A stretch of 64,000 nucleotides of DNA from Dryococelus australis (lineage: Eukaryota; Arthropoda; Insecta; Phasmatodea; Phasmatidae), in NCBI GenBank assembly GCA_029891345.1, contig CM056997.1:221216172-221280171 (forward strand), in the 5' to 3' direction. The translations under genes and the position numbers were made by a program. Positions 1-11,894 of this stretch are shown here, one piece after another (position 1 is the stretch's first letter; every line of letters starts with the position of its first letter). The notes under the pieces were generated by a model that searched no databases, had not been told where the DNA came from, and saw nothing but the letters and a program-made list of their open reading frames with translations.

Positions 1-125
1 TGCACGCCAGTTCAGTGCCTTGCGCGTAGCGGCGAAGTCGCTCTTGTAGCGTGTGCCAGTGTAGCCCTTATAGCTCGTGCGCTTTAAGTCTAAGAAAAGG
101 AGAAAAGCGATGCAGACACGCGGGA
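1..125 (+). repeat. family B dispersed repeat, cut by window edge
   Basis: The segment aligns by eye with 18862-18960, 56370-56460 and 60028-60130: a 'gccttgcgcgtagcggcga' type motif, then 'ggcagtgt-gcccttat'. The left part lies outside the window. At 60069 and here a family C segment follows downstream, so B and C may be halves of one larger non-autonomous element. No coding capacity is seen. Confidence 0.6.
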
Positions 126-267
126 TACACGTGGCAACTGTGTGTATACCGCGCGCAACCAGTGAGTTTGAACACTCCTTCCTTGCCTGGAGGAGAACTA
201 CTCGCTGCAACTGGCTGTGTAACGGCAACACACAAGCGAAATGGCGTAGTGTATCCTTAGATGTTGA

Positions 268-545
268 CGTAAGCACTCGTTGATTGGCTACGAGGAGCTC
301 TGGGAACGGTCCTGGTGAGTGATTGGGTACTAAATGCTGTGGAAAGCTCCCTACTGGCTGAGCTAACGATTGGCAAGAAAGTTACAAGGCGCAGTTTGGC
401 GAACGGCATTCCGATGTGTTGCTGCCTAGTGACGTCATATTGCTGACGTGTGCGATTGGAGTTGGCGGAATAAGCGGTTTTTTCATTTCTGTATTGTAAA
501 CTACTCCGCAGCACTACACGATATAACAGCTTCTATTTACACACT
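268..545 (+). repeat. family C dispersed repeat
   Basis: This is one of about nine diverged copies of a roughly 250-bp element. Landmarks in order are 'gattggctacg', a second 'attggc'-like site, 'ggcgaacggcattccgat', 'gtgttgct', then 'gacgtcatattgctgacgtg' and 'ggaataagcgg'. The same order occurs at 5535, 27780, 39690, 41860, 43640, 44240, 45100 (reverse) and 61080. It probably derives from a transposable element; termini are not defined. Confidence 0.7.
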
Positions 546-560
546 TTTATAGATGGAAAG

Positions 561-867
561 TATCTTTCTCGGGGTTCGAAGAAAACGAGGTACAATAATC
601 CCCTATTTCAGTTATTATTAGTCCAGATTTGTTTTCCAAAATGCGATAGAGTTACTGAATCGCATTCCGAAGATCGAGGGTTCAGTCTCAGCTGTTTGTA
701 CTAGAGGAGGTTCTACCCTTATGAATTTATATATCCATTGCAGAACATGTGACGGCTGAATCTGTTTCTTATGAGCCTTCATAAATCCTCTTCAAGTGAG
801 ATCCTGGTTATTTTCTGTATACAAAAATAAACTGAGATTAATAACAACAATTGTATATTTGATTAAC
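561..867. other. unannotated AT-rich stretch
   Basis: I see no open frame with coding character, no repeat shared with the rest of the window and no RNA-like motif here. Confidence 0.5.
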
Positions 868-1112
868 ACACCAGGGAGCCGCGGTGGTGTAGTGGTTAGA
901 CTACTCGCCTCCCACCTAGGTGAACCGGGTTCAATTCCCGGCGGGAATCGTGGAGGACGATGCCGCTCGTTGGCGGGTTTTCTCGGATATTTCCCATTTT
1001 CCCCGCACTTTCATTCCGGCGCTGCTCCATACTCACCTTGCTTCACCCTTATCGGCTCTCAAGAACTCCAGACTAAGAGCCGCCCAAATCTATTCACTCA
1101 CTCACTAAAAGA
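868..1112 (+). mobile_element. SINE-1 copy (tRNA-derived SINE)
   Basis: The 5' part resembles a tRNA of the Gly/Asp type. An A-box-like 'ggtgtagtggttagac' lies near 886-901 and a B-box 'ggttcaattcc' at 928-938, with tRNA-like spacing and 'ctcgcctcccacc' between them. A body of about 170 bp follows (landmarks 'ggcgggttttctcgg', 'ttccggcgctgctccatact', 'ggctctcaag') and ends in 'ttcactcactcac'. Six more copies in the window share this order. Pol III transcription and LINE-dependent retroposition are inferred from the structure. It is not a functional tRNA gene because there is no matching acceptor stem. Confidence 0.88.
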
Positions 1113-2644
1113 CTAGATCTCATCGTCCTGTATACGCTCTTGATAGCCGATAATGACTTCATGGTCTGCCGGTTCAGTTATGTATTGTTTCCATCTTTTG
1201 TGGTGATCGCAGGGGTTCGGCTACACAAACAGCGAGCAACTGATCACCATGAGGTAAGGAGCGGATAGTTCTCTTCAACCATGGTACAAACATGCCGGAG
1301 AAATTAGTTTAACTCCTTATTAACCAGTAACGCGAAATTAAACGGGAACTGAAAGCAGGTGATTGGGAAAACTCGTGCATTAATTTCGTGACAGTATAAT
1401 CTTGGAAAACCTTTCTATTTTGTCAGGAGAGCCAGTTTTTAACTGACACAACGTGACTAACCCTACTTATATAAACAACTCACAACTAGAGAAGGGACAA
1501 ATTACTTTTGAGCCAGTCTAGAACAACTTTCAGAATTATAATCGCTAGAAACACTGGGAAACATGGAACAATTTTGAGCCAAAGTACATACAATGACTAT
1601 AGCTAGATTATTTTTTTATGAATGGATGATGATAGTATAGCATTTGCGGAGACTTATAAGCACGATTAGAGAAATTGAGCGCGGCCGGCGTCTGGCAGGC
1701 AAATGAGGACAGTCAAGGAATTACTTATAGATGTGGAGCTTGCGGCCGAACTGAATTTACGGGAAAGAGAGTTGGACACGTCTCGCATACTTGAATTTTC
1801 AAACTAATTAATATTTCCCTAGAAAACTCGTTTACCTCCCATTCTGATAACTTCAAGATGGAATAAAGCACACATTAAAAATACCCTAACTTACTAACGA
1901 ACTGTTTGAATACACTACAACAGACAATGAAACGATTTACACATAACTCATATGCATCCTGAATTATATGTAAAAAAAAGGATCCCTAGCAAGCTACTAT
2001 TAACAACCTGTAAATTAAGCAGCGAATCGCACTGACATTTTTTCACAATATGAAAGGATTTAGCACTTCCACTTAACATGGGCAATTAAAGATTTTGAAA
2101 TTCGCATTTTGAATTATACCTAAAACATATTTTATTTACCTACGAATTAAATTTTAATCAGCCACAATAGCATAATAGACATACACATATATCTCCCTCT
2201 CATTTTTACACATAACTTAAATCATTTTAAAACATATCCATTCATTGTGGAGTCTGATGTAGGAATGAGTTGAGCATAGCACTTATATTGACTTATAAGC
2301 TGACTATAGATGTGGAGTGCAGTCGGAATCTGGCAGGCAACTGAGTTGAAATTATGGGAAAAACTCATAAAAGATGGAAACATTTTTAATCTTTATGAGT
2401 GAGCAAATAAACGAAAAGATAGTTAAACAAGCAACTATGTGGATGAATAAAATTATGTTTATGACACACATACTAATCTATACATTTTACTTCCCTGGGA
2501 AAAATAAATCGCTCGCATAATTTAATGATGTATCCAGAGAACTGGTTTACTGCTGTGAATAAATGTTCCTATCATAAGAAGAAGAATAATTAACTCAAGT
2601 GTCTGAGAAGAATTTTATTTTAAAAACTTATAAAGATCTTTTCT
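1113..2644. other. AT-rich stretch with a degenerate repeated segment
   Basis: No gene is seen. Segments near 1640-1775 and 2280-2370 share 'gacttataag', 'tatagatgtggag' and 'tctggcaggcaa', in somewhat different order, so they look like two decayed copies of one dispersed element. Confidence 0.4.
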
Positions 2645-2745
2645 GAGTGTGTGTAGAGTAGGTGGGTGTTTTACCTGCAGACATAATCGTGTTGAATCCC
2701 AGCAGCCGAAGTTGTAATCTGTTTTGTGTAATAAAATTTTTTTTT
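2645..2745 (+). mobile_element. possible tRNA-like SINE remnant
   Basis: A weak A-box-like 'gtagagtaggtgggtg' is followed about 35 bp later by 'gtgttgaatcccag', close to a B-box, then a T-rich tail ('aatttttttttt'). No second copy was found in the window, so this rests on the two boxes alone. Confidence 0.3.
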
Positions 2746-3391
2746 GTTAAATATTCTGTTTGCTCTGCCACTAGCTGCTGTAGAGACGCAGGTCAGTGGG
2801 AAATGTTCTTGCGGGTAGGATGGTGAGAGGTATTGACCTGCCTCTGAAAAACTATTTTTGTCAGCCCGCTTTCCCTTTCTTATATCCTTATTGTGTTAAG
2901 CTGTGGCGACGGAGGTTTCCTTGAGATACTACTCCTTAGTAGGGAAAACTAAAAAAATTTTGTGTTCACCACAAAAAATATTTGACAGTGTGATTACCAA
3001 CAAATCACTGTGTGAGCTCTACAAATAATCTTTTTCATCGTTGAAAATAGTACAAACACTTTGTAAGACGAAGTGATAGTTTGGTAAAATAACATGAAGG
3101 AATGCTGATCGGAATTTCGATCTTGATAAGGTGTTAATTGTTATTTATTACTATTTTTTATGAACACAGTTAGAATTTTTTTATATTTTTTATTTCTCTC
3201 TTACCTATTATTCATCACAGTTGTTTTCGAGTGAGAAAAAAAATTATTTCCAAGTTTCAAAAATTTAAGCCGAAATAGCCGCCAATAACTTGTTAAATAA
3301 ACTACAAATGTATATTTTGCATTGTATACAAGAAAAGTAAGTGAGTTGCTATTTATATTCCTGTATATCTTGCGCCATAACAATATGTAAA
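2746..3391. other. unannotated AT-rich stretch
   Basis: Mostly A/T-rich with short homopolymer runs. Short open frames on both strands lack coding character. Confidence 0.4.
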
Positions 3392-3411
3392 ACTAGGGGC
3401 ACAGCCCGTGA

Positions 3412-3413
<2 letters not shown>

Positions 3414-3442
<29 letters not shown>
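3414..3442. repeat. poly-T tract
   Basis: A run of about 29 T inside family A copy 1. Copy 2 has only 'tttttttagt' at the same place, so the run grew after the copies separated. Confidence 0.9.
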
Positions 3443-3547
3443 CACGTGCCTAGAACAGTTACGATGTTACAAATTTTTGTTATCATACAAAGACTGAAAA
3501 AAAGTGAAATTAATTCAATATTGAAGAGACTGCTGTCCCATTTGATA

Positions 3548-3775
3548 CTTCTCTATCCACTTGGCCACTGCGAACCCACTTAACGTAGTTCTATCCACTG
3601 AGCCAATAAGGCCCCACTTGGATATGCTCTATCCATTGAGCCACTAAGGCCCCACTTGGAATCACTCTATCCACTGAGCCACTGCGGCCCCATTTGATAT
3701 TGCTCTATCCACTTGGCCACTGCGGCCCCAGTTGGAATCGTTCTATCCACTGAGTCATTGTGGCCCCAATTGGAA
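3548..3775 (-). repeat. degenerate tandem motif resembling a pol III A-box
   Basis: About six repeats, each around 37-40 bp, of '(c/t)tctatccactgagccac' followed by '(t/g)(a/c)ggccccacttgga'. On the minus strand each reads 'gtggctcagtggatagag', which closely matches the tRNA A-box plus D-arm consensus. Copy 2 of family A has only two or three such motifs. Confidence 0.75.
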
Positions 3776-4090
3776 ATGAACTTAACATTGAAGTGAGACA
3801 TTCAAAGCAAACAAAAATGACATTCCATTACCTTGATATCTCTATGCAATAATCTCTATACATTAATACAAAACTTTGATATATGAAAAAAGTAATTAAG
3901 AAATTAGTTTTTAGGGTAAAAAGTAATGATTGCGTAATATGATCTTGCTGAAATTCGAACTTGATCTGTAGTTGACTCTGAGAATTAGCTCTGCGAAATT
4001 CGAAGATTTTCTGTTGAGTTTCAAGGGACTTAGAAGTAGTAATACAGACAGACATACAGAGATTGTCCTATTATATAATAGGATGTTATG

Positions 4091-4848
4091 GAATTGAGGA
4101 ACATAAATGCATTACTGTCATAATATGTTTACTCTGAAAGTTGGTCGACCCGACGTTATTATGTAGAACTGCTCTTGGTTGATTTTATAGTATATGAAGT
4201 TTCGCAAACCTTTAAAATACAATAAAATTTCTTGGTGTTAACTAAAGTTGCAAGTTAGTTATCGACAATGTTAAGCATACCATCCAACAAATGTACTAAA
4301 ATTACTGGAAAGGTGGGGCAGTGAGATATGGAGAATAGTCTAATTGCCGTCTGATCGAGGAACAAGTAAGCGAGGTATCAAGTATCAATGATTATTTCGT
4401 CTTTATTCCACTGAAATCTCGGATATCTTCTTCTGTGTCCACTGGGTGTCTAGACGGCTTCAGACCTGTGAGCAAGTAATGCATCAGTTTTATAAATCAG
4501 TAAGTCTGCGTGTCTTGGAAGTTATTCATCTTCGCTTTGATTTTGTGTTGTATTTACTCGAGAATTACTCCCTACAGACCGGGTCTTTACAAGCTACACA
4601 ATACGTGGACAATAGTTACATGCCCCAGGTCTCCAGAGCAAGTGCCAAATGCCTCCCAACCCTGTCCCGTTTTGTGTACTCTCAAGTACATGAAGCCAGT
4701 CTTCCAAGCCAATCTACCAATCACCGGCCGACTTTCTCCTTGAACCCCGTCCACATGCCACAATCCTGTTTTCGCTGGGACGAATTTGTTTATTTTACAA
4801 TGAAATTTCATATTTGAAATAGCAATGTACTAATTAGTGATTATTATT
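4091..4848. other. unannotated stretch between family A copies
   Basis: The interval 4446-4817 is open on both strands, but the translations show no recognisable domain, and there are no splice signals or composition change to support coding. Confidence 0.4.
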
Positions 4849-5416
4849 AACTAGGGGCCCAGCCCGCAACTTTTTTTAGTATTGTCACGTGCCTAGAATA
4901 TTTACCATGTTACAAATTTCGGTTATCATACAAAAATTGAGAAAAACAAAACCTTTTGTATAGACATAAGTAGGTAATAATTAAATTATGTGAAATTAGC
5001 TCAACATCGAAGTGACTGCGGCCACATTTGATATTTCTCTATCCACTGGCCCACTGGGCCACCCAATTAACGTATTTATATCCACTGAGCCACTAAGGCC
5101 CCACATGGAAATTAACTCAACTTTGAAGTAAGACCTTTAAAATAAACAAAAATTATATTCCATTACCTTCATATCTCTATGCAATAATTTCTAGCATTCA
5201 TACAAAACTTTAATGTAGGAAAAAAGTAATTAAAAATGAGTTTTTAGGGTAAAAGGTAATGATTGCGTAATCTGATCTTGCTAAAATTCGAACTTAAATT
5301 GTATTAGACCCTGAGGATTGGCTCTGCAAAATTTGAAGAACTTCTGTCGAGTTTCAAGGGACTTAGAAATATTAAAGACGGACAGACAGACAGAGATTGT
5401 TTCCTTATGTAGTAGG
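4849..5416 (+). repeat. family A dispersed repeat, copy 2
   Basis: This is homologous to 3392-4085 in the same orientation, starting 'ctaggggcccagcccgcaa' and ending 'gacagacagagattgtttcc' plus 'tagtaggg'. It lacks the long poly-T and most of the A-box-like expansion. The two copies lie about 760 bp apart. Confidence 0.8.
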
Positions 5417-5504
5417 GTTCTTTCAGATACTGATAATATAGTGTTTTAGGGGTTTCAGCAAACAGATTTCGTTGTTCCGAAGTTTAAAAGTAGCAGCATA
5501 ACGT

Positions 5505-5810
5505 CACAGAGTAAATAAATGCACAGAGACGAAATGATGTGACGGTTCCTTTGATGTGCGGGTACTCATTCTCTGATTGGTTGCGCGAGTCTCTGGAAAC
5601 TGTCCTTCTCTCTTATTGGCTACCGCGTGCTGTCATATATTCCCTTTTGGTTATGCTGTCAGCTAGAGAGTGAATCACCAGACGCTGTTTGGCATCCCAA
5701 CATGTTGCTGGGTAGTGACGCCATTTTGCTGGCGTGTGCGGTTGGAGTTCGCGCGGCGCTAATTTACCTCTGTATTCTTAAGTCATCTTTGATAACACTC
5801 TGCAATTGGT
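5505..5810 (+). repeat. family C dispersed repeat
   Basis: Among the clearest copies: 'agagtaaataaatgcacaga', 'cggttcctttgatgtgcggg', 'attctctgattggttgcgcg', 'attggctaccgcgtgctg', 'catgttgctgggtagtgacg', 'ccattttgctggcgtgtgcg', 'gttggagttcgcgcggcg'. The upstream 'agagtaaataaatgcacaga' matches the end of the TR9 unit at 61035, which links families B and C. Confidence 0.75.
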
Positions 5811-7197
5811 CATGACCAATTGAAATCTGATTGTGTTTGATATTATCGCCAGCAGCTGTCCATGAGACTGTGCACAGTGCAATCAATGCAGAATTCCCAC
5901 AACGGCAATCCTAGTTCGTTCCCAGGCGAATCCAGATTCGGAATAATGAGTGTGGGAAATGGGACGATCTTTCTGATGTCTGGTGGATCTTCTCGAGCTA
6001 CTCCAATTTCTCCAACTCATTTCATGTCGCACTCCATGGCTAACAGACATAAACTTGGCTAATTGCATACTAATACAACCTTATTCCTCTACACGTAGGT
6101 TCTCTAAGATTTCTATCATAATCGCTTCCTTGTCTTCACATTCTGAACGTTCCTATCCAAAATGATTACATCCTACCTACAACACTTATTCATTACACAC
6201 GCTGGTACACACACACAATTTATACGATTTACAAACAACAGAATAATAACTTGTTATAGCATCCTAAAAACCCCAATCCGGGTTTTTCAAAGTGTAACAG
6301 CGAGGTAGACGTATCTACCAGCTATGTACCAACGCATTCTGAGTCCCACGATAGATCAGGTTCTTTTTCATAGGACGGCCTGAAATGGACGATATAAATA
6401 ATTTAGCGTACGAAAGTTTTTGTCATTTTGTGGTTTTAGTTAGTTTGTTTTATTCTAAGTTACCTTCAAGGTGAAACCTCAAAAAGAGTTTCCGAAATAA
6501 ATGTTAATATTTATGTATTTATTGATAGATGATCACACATCTTCAGAAAGGAAGGATAAATATCGAAATACTTAATCGAGGCAATTATGCACGTTGATCA
6601 TGTTGCTTTGAGGTAAAATAAGCCGAAAGTAACTTTCTAATTCAAAATTACTGTGACAATTCGCTGATTTTAGTGACGTTCTGGCCACACTTGACAGTCG
6701 TATGTATACTTGAGCCGAAGTAATTTACCGATTCGATTGCTATGTCTATTGGAAGCCATTCACATGTTGACTGGATTACATGCACTTCGTTGTTTCACAT
6801 GTCGCGGGCTCGTTAATGGTACAAAGTACATTAAGTGCGTGTCAAACTATGGCCCAACTACTGGAGTAGCATAACCTACATGTTAGTTTTTTGCTAATCT
6901 CTAACCGACACGCTTGCTAACAGTGCCAAGAACTGCGGTGTATGCGAAAGTCCCTCACAGTCCTGAGGAACAGCATCCGCCGATGTAGCAATTCATGGAG
7001 CTGCACCGTTTTGAAGTCTTGCCACTAGAATGGAACACGCCCACTCTACTTCAACGCGCTACGATCGACTTGTTACTCTGCTAAAGTATTCAGATCACGG
7101 ATGTACACTTCCGTTACAAGCTAAAAACAACGTGTGTAGCGTGACGACAGTTTGTTTTCATGTGATTTCATGCGAGATGGCAACGCAAAAGGAAATA
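5811..7197. other. unannotated stretch before TR1
   Basis: About 5860-6065 is open in several frames on both strands but has no domain I recognise. The rest is AT-rich and unremarkable. The last unique bases before the array are 'aaaaggaaata'. Confidence 0.4.
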
Positions 7198-10100
7198 TTT
7201 CACTTTTCTACTTGGCCTATTATTACTTCCTTGTTCTTTACAGCTTACTTCCCCCCAAGTAACACAGAAGTGTACAGTTTTCACATTTCTACTTGGCCTA
7301 TTGTTACTTCCTTGTTCTTTACAGCTTGCTTCCCTCCAAGTAACACACCAGTGTACAGTTTCACATTTCTACTTGACCTATTGTTACTTCCTTGTTCTTT
7401 ACAGCTTAAATCTCCCCAAGTAACACACCAGTGTACAGTTTCACATTTCTACTTGGCCTATTGTTACTTCCTTGTTCTTTACAGCTTACTTCCCCCCAAG
7501 TAACACACCAGTGTACAGTTTCACATTTCTACTTGGCCTAGTTGTTACTTCCTTGTTCTTTACAGCTTACTTCCCCCAAGTAACACACCAGTGTACAGTT
7601 TCACATTTCTATACTTTGGCTATTGTTCTCTCCTTGTTCTTTACCAGCCTATACTTCCCTCTCCCACACCCCCAAGTAACACACCAGTGTACAGTTTCAC
7701 ATTTTCTACTTGGCCTATTGTTACTTCCTTGTTCTTTACAGCTTACTTCCCCCCCCCCAAGAACACACCAGTGAACAGTTTCACATTTCTACTTGGCCTA
7801 TTGTTACTTCCTTGTTCTTTACAGCTTACTTCCCCCTACCCAAGTAACACACCAGTGTACAGTTTCACATTTCTACTTGGCCTATTGTTACTTCCTTGTT
7901 CTTTACAGCTTACTTCCCCCCCAAGTAACACACCAGTATACAGTTTCACATATCTACTTGGCCTATTGTTACTTCCTTGTTCTTTACAGCTTACTTCCCC
8001 CCCGCCCCCAAAGTAACACACCAGTGTACAGTTTCACATTTCTACTTGGCCTATTGTTACTTCCTTGTTCTTTACAGCTTACTTCCCCCCAAGTAACACA
8101 CCAGTGTACAGTTTCACATTTCTACTTGGCCTATTGTTACTTCCTTGTTCTTTACAGCTTACTTCCCCCCGTCCCCCAAGTAACACACCAGTGTACAGTT
8201 TCACATTTCTACTTGGCCTAGTGTTACTTCCTTTTCTTTACAGCTTACTTCCACCCCCCCCCCAAGTAACACACCAGTGTACAGTTTCACTTTCTACTTG
8301 GCCTATTGTTACTTCCTTGTTCTTTACAGCTTACTTCCCCCCAAGTAACACACCAGTGTACAGTTTCACATTTCTACTTGGCTATTGTTACTTCCTTGTT
8401 CTTTACAGCTTACTTCCCCCCAAGTAACACACCAGTGTACAGTTTCACATTTCTACTTGGCCTATTGTTACTTCCTTGTTCTTTACAGCTTAAATCCCCC
8501 CAAGTAACACACCAGTGTACAGTTTCACATTTCTACTTGGCCTATTGTTCTTACTTACTTCCTTGTTCTTTACAGCTTACTTCCCCCCAAGTAACACACC
8601 AGTGTACAGTTTCACATTTCTACTTGGCCTAGTGTTACTTCCTTGTTCTTTACAGTTTATTTCCCCCCAAGTAACACACCAGTGTACAGTTTCACATTTC
8701 TACTTGGCCTATTGTTACTTCCTTGTTCTTTACAGCTTATATCCCCCCAAGTAACACACCAGTGTACAGTTTCACATTTCTACTTGGCCTATTGTTACTT
8801 CCTTGTTCTTTACAGCTTACTTTCCCCCCAAGTAACACACCAGTGTACAGTTTCACATTTCTACTTGGCCTATTGTTACTTCCTTGTTTTTACAGCTTGC
8901 TTCCCCCCAAGTAACACACCAGTGTACAGTTTTCACATTTCTATCTTGGCCTATGTTACTTCCTTGTTCTTTACAGTTTATTTCCCCCCAAGTAACACAC
9001 CAGTGTACAGTTTCACATTACTACTTGGCCTATTGTTACTTCCTTGTTCTTTACAGCTTACTTTCCCCCCCACCATCCCACTAATGTATACCACACCATA
9101 ACACCAGTGTACAGTTTCACTTTTCTACTTGGCCTATTGTTACTTCCTTGTTCTTTACAGCTTACTTCCCCCCCCCAAGGAACACACCAGTGTACAGTTT
9201 CACATTTCTACTTGGCCTATTGTTACTTCCTTGTTCTTTACAGCTTACTTCCCCCCAAGTAACACACCAGTATACAGTTTCACATATCTACTTGGCCTAT
9301 TGTTACTTCCTTGTTCTTTACAGCTTACTTCCCCCCCCCCCAAGTAACACACCAGTGTACAGTTTCACATTTCTACTTGGCCTATTGTTACTTCCTTGTT
9401 CTTTACAGCTTACTTCCCCCACCAAGTAACACACCAGTGTACAGTTTCACATTTCTACTTGGCCTATTGTTACTTCCTTGTTCTTTACAGCTTACTTCCC
9501 CCCCCCCAAGTAACACACCAGTGTACAGTTTCACATTTCTACTTGGCCTAGTGTTACTTCCTTTTTCTTTACAGCTTACTTCCCCCCCCCCCCCCAAGTA
9601 ACACACCAGTGTACAGTTTCACTTTTCTACTTGGCCTATTGTTACTTCCTTGTTCTTTACAGCTTACTTCCCCCCAAGTAACACACCAGTGTACAGTTTC
9701 ACATTTCTACTTGGCCTATTGTTACTTCCTTGTTCTTTACAGCTTACTTCCCCCCAAGTAACACACCAGTGTACAGTTTCACATTTCTACTTGGCCTATT
9801 GTTACTTCCTTGTTCTTTACAGCTTGCTTCCCCCCAAGTAACACACCAGTGTACAGTTTCACATTTCTACTTGGCCTATTGTTACTTCCTTGTTCTTTAC
9901 AGCTTAAATCCCCCCAAGTAACACACCAGTGTACAGTTTCACATTTCTACTTGGCCTATTGTTACTTCCTTGTTCTTTACAGCTTAAATCCCCCCAAGTA
10001 ACACACCAGTGTACAGTTTCACTTTTCTACTTGGCCTATTGTTACTTCCTTGTTCTTTACAGCTTACTTCCCCCCAAGTAACACACCAGTGTACAGTTTC

Positions 10101-10363
10101 ACATTTCTACTTGGCCTAGTGTTACTTCCTTGTTCTTTACAGCTTACTTCCCCCCCCCCCCCCCCAAGTAACACACCAGTGTACAGTTTCACATTTCTAC
10201 TTGGCCTATTGTTACTTCCTTGTTCTTTACAGCTTACTTCCCCCCCGTCCCCCAAGTAACACACCAGTGTACAGTTTCACATTTCTACTTGGCCTATTGT
10301 TACTTCCTTGTTCTTTACAGTTTACTTCCCCCCAAGTAACACACCAGTGTACAGTTTCACATT
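7198..10363. repeat. TR1 satellite array, 80-bp unit, about 39 copies
   Basis: The unit runs 'tttcacatttctacttggcc', 'tattgttacttccttgttct', 'ttacagcttacttcccccc', 'aagtaacacaccagtgtaca', g. Many neighbouring units are exactly 80 bp apart (for example 9650, 9730, 9810). Length differences come mostly from the C-run (about 5 to 14 C) and a few insertions (near 7605-7670, 8548, 9070). Both array edges fall at the same phase of the unit ('tttcac' at 7198 and at 10355). Open frames inside are repeat shadows and are not called as genes. Confidence 0.98.
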
Positions 10364-11046
10364 CAAAACCATACTACGGAGACGAATGTTTTTATTTTGA
10401 ATGCACACCTTGTAAATGGTGCCGAGTTATTTACAGTTTTCATTAAATATTGTTCGTATTATTTTCACCATTTGGCCATGATTAAAATGTTCGAGCAGTT
10501 TTATCTACTCATAACGGTCTTTTAAGAAACAATAAAAAAATTGGTTTTGAATACTATCGTAATCAGAGAAAGCGTTAGGAGATCTAAAGTCTTCTAAAGA
10601 CAATAATAATTGGTAATTATGAAAAGGAAATTCATTGACGTTATATTGGTAACACTTAGCTCTTCAAAATGCTTTTGGTTTTAACGAATATTGGAATTGT
10701 TTAAAAATCAATTTTATACGCATCCCTATAGTTAAGTAAAACTTATTAAACTACATATTTGTTTACCCATCGGATACTCAGCTGGAAGTCAAGGTAAAAT
10801 AACACTAATAAATATGTTTTCACGTTTCTAAATTATTTCATTAAAACTCTAAATTGGAATCAGTTATTTTTTACTTATTGTCAGTTGAAACTGTTCCATC
10901 CGGAATCAATATAGTAATAAAACTTCGCATCTCTTCAGTTAAATGAAATCCACTAATACAAACCGTTGGAAATCAGTTATTTATAGTTGATTAATAAAAA
11001 GCACAAGGATTAAAAACTGCGCATTATGGTTTGAAATAAATTAAGT
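10364..11046. other. unannotated AT-rich stretch
   Basis: No open frame of interest and no repeat shared elsewhere was seen. Confidence 0.5.
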
Positions 11047-11215
11047 ACATTTATTTTGTCGCAATAACCAAACTATTAGCCTACATTTACAAGGAAATTT
11101 TGGAAGTGGTTGATATCGAACCGCCATCCCAAAACGCAACACATTCTCCTGTTTCTTTTTACTAGCGTTCTACCAACCCTGCTACGTTGCCGCTGAGATA
11201 AACGGTCTCGCATTT
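11047..11215 (-). mobile_element. SINE-2 copy (tRNA-derived, decayed)
   Basis: On the minus strand an A-box-like 'gtagcagggttggtagaac' is followed about 50 bp later by 'ggcggttcgatatc', a B-box, then 'aaccacttccaaaatttc' and 'gcgacaaaataaat'. The copy at 11895-12050 has the same tail order in the opposite orientation. Confidence 0.6.
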
Positions 11216-11894
11216 GCGTAGTAACATAAACTTGCAATGGCGAACTGCTGTAAGTGTAATGTGAAAGTACTTCATGTTGTCGAAATATACGCATTATGCG
11301 TACGAAGGTACATGTCTTTGTAAGACTCGAAAGTCATTCCAAGTTAAGTCTAGTTCAGATTGTGTATTTTGAAAGAGATATATAGTGGTTTTAACGGTGT
11401 TGTCGGTGTTTTATATGTATCTGCCATTTAACAATGCAACGAGATTTTACAGAATGAAACTGTTATTTTGAAGAGACAGATTGACTAGTAATACCTGTGT
11501 TTGTCATCTCCTCATTATTTGATCTGTTAACTTGCGGACCACAAAACTTTTGTTGGTGTAAATCTACCTTTCTTATTGAATCACCGCACTATCGAGCCAG
11601 TAAAATTATCACTGATCTATATGTCACTAAAAATAATAGTTTAAATCTGTAGTGTCTCGCTACATTGTAAAAGGGCGGTTAACATCGATAACCTCGTAAA
11701 TTGAAATCACTATATTTATATTTTAAAGCACAGAATCCTAACTCAACTAAAGATAGATTGACTTTTGAACTTAGCAAAGACATGTACTTGCGCAGAAAAT
11801 CTACATATTTCTACAACAAGAAATACTTCCACATCACGAAACTTACAGCAATATTTGACATTACATTTTGTGGTCCAGTAGCCATAATAAGAGT

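Larger units (their letters stand above)
3392..4085 (+). repeat. family A dispersed repeat, copy 1
   Basis: This copy starts 'ctaggggcacagcccgtga' and ends in a 'cagacagacatacagagattgtcc' type sequence with 'ataatagg'. Copy 2 (4849-5416) aligns from end to end. Shared landmarks are 'cacgtgcctaga', 'catgttacaaattt'-like, 'tctatgcaataat', 'tttttagggtaaaa' and 'gagtttcaagggacttag'. Copy 1 is longer because of an internal expansion of 'ctctatccactgagccac' motifs (3548-3775) and a T-run. Element class is unknown. Confidence 0.8.

Noticed and set aside
868-940. A functional tRNA gene
   Set aside because: A- and B-boxes are present, but the acceptor and anticodon stems do not pair properly and a roughly 170-bp SINE body follows, shared with six other copies.
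4446-4817. 123-codon open frame as a gene
   Set aside because: The overlapping frames on both strands are open as well, there is no recognisable domain, and no splice or promoter support.
5862-6068. Open frames on both strands between family C and TR1
   Set aside because: Multiple frames are open simultaneously and none shows a known motif. It may be old transposon sequence, but I cannot support that.
7198-10446. Overlapping frames of 60-150 codons through TR1
   Set aside because: They are the same 80-bp unit read in shifting frames and are interrupted wherever the C-run length changes.
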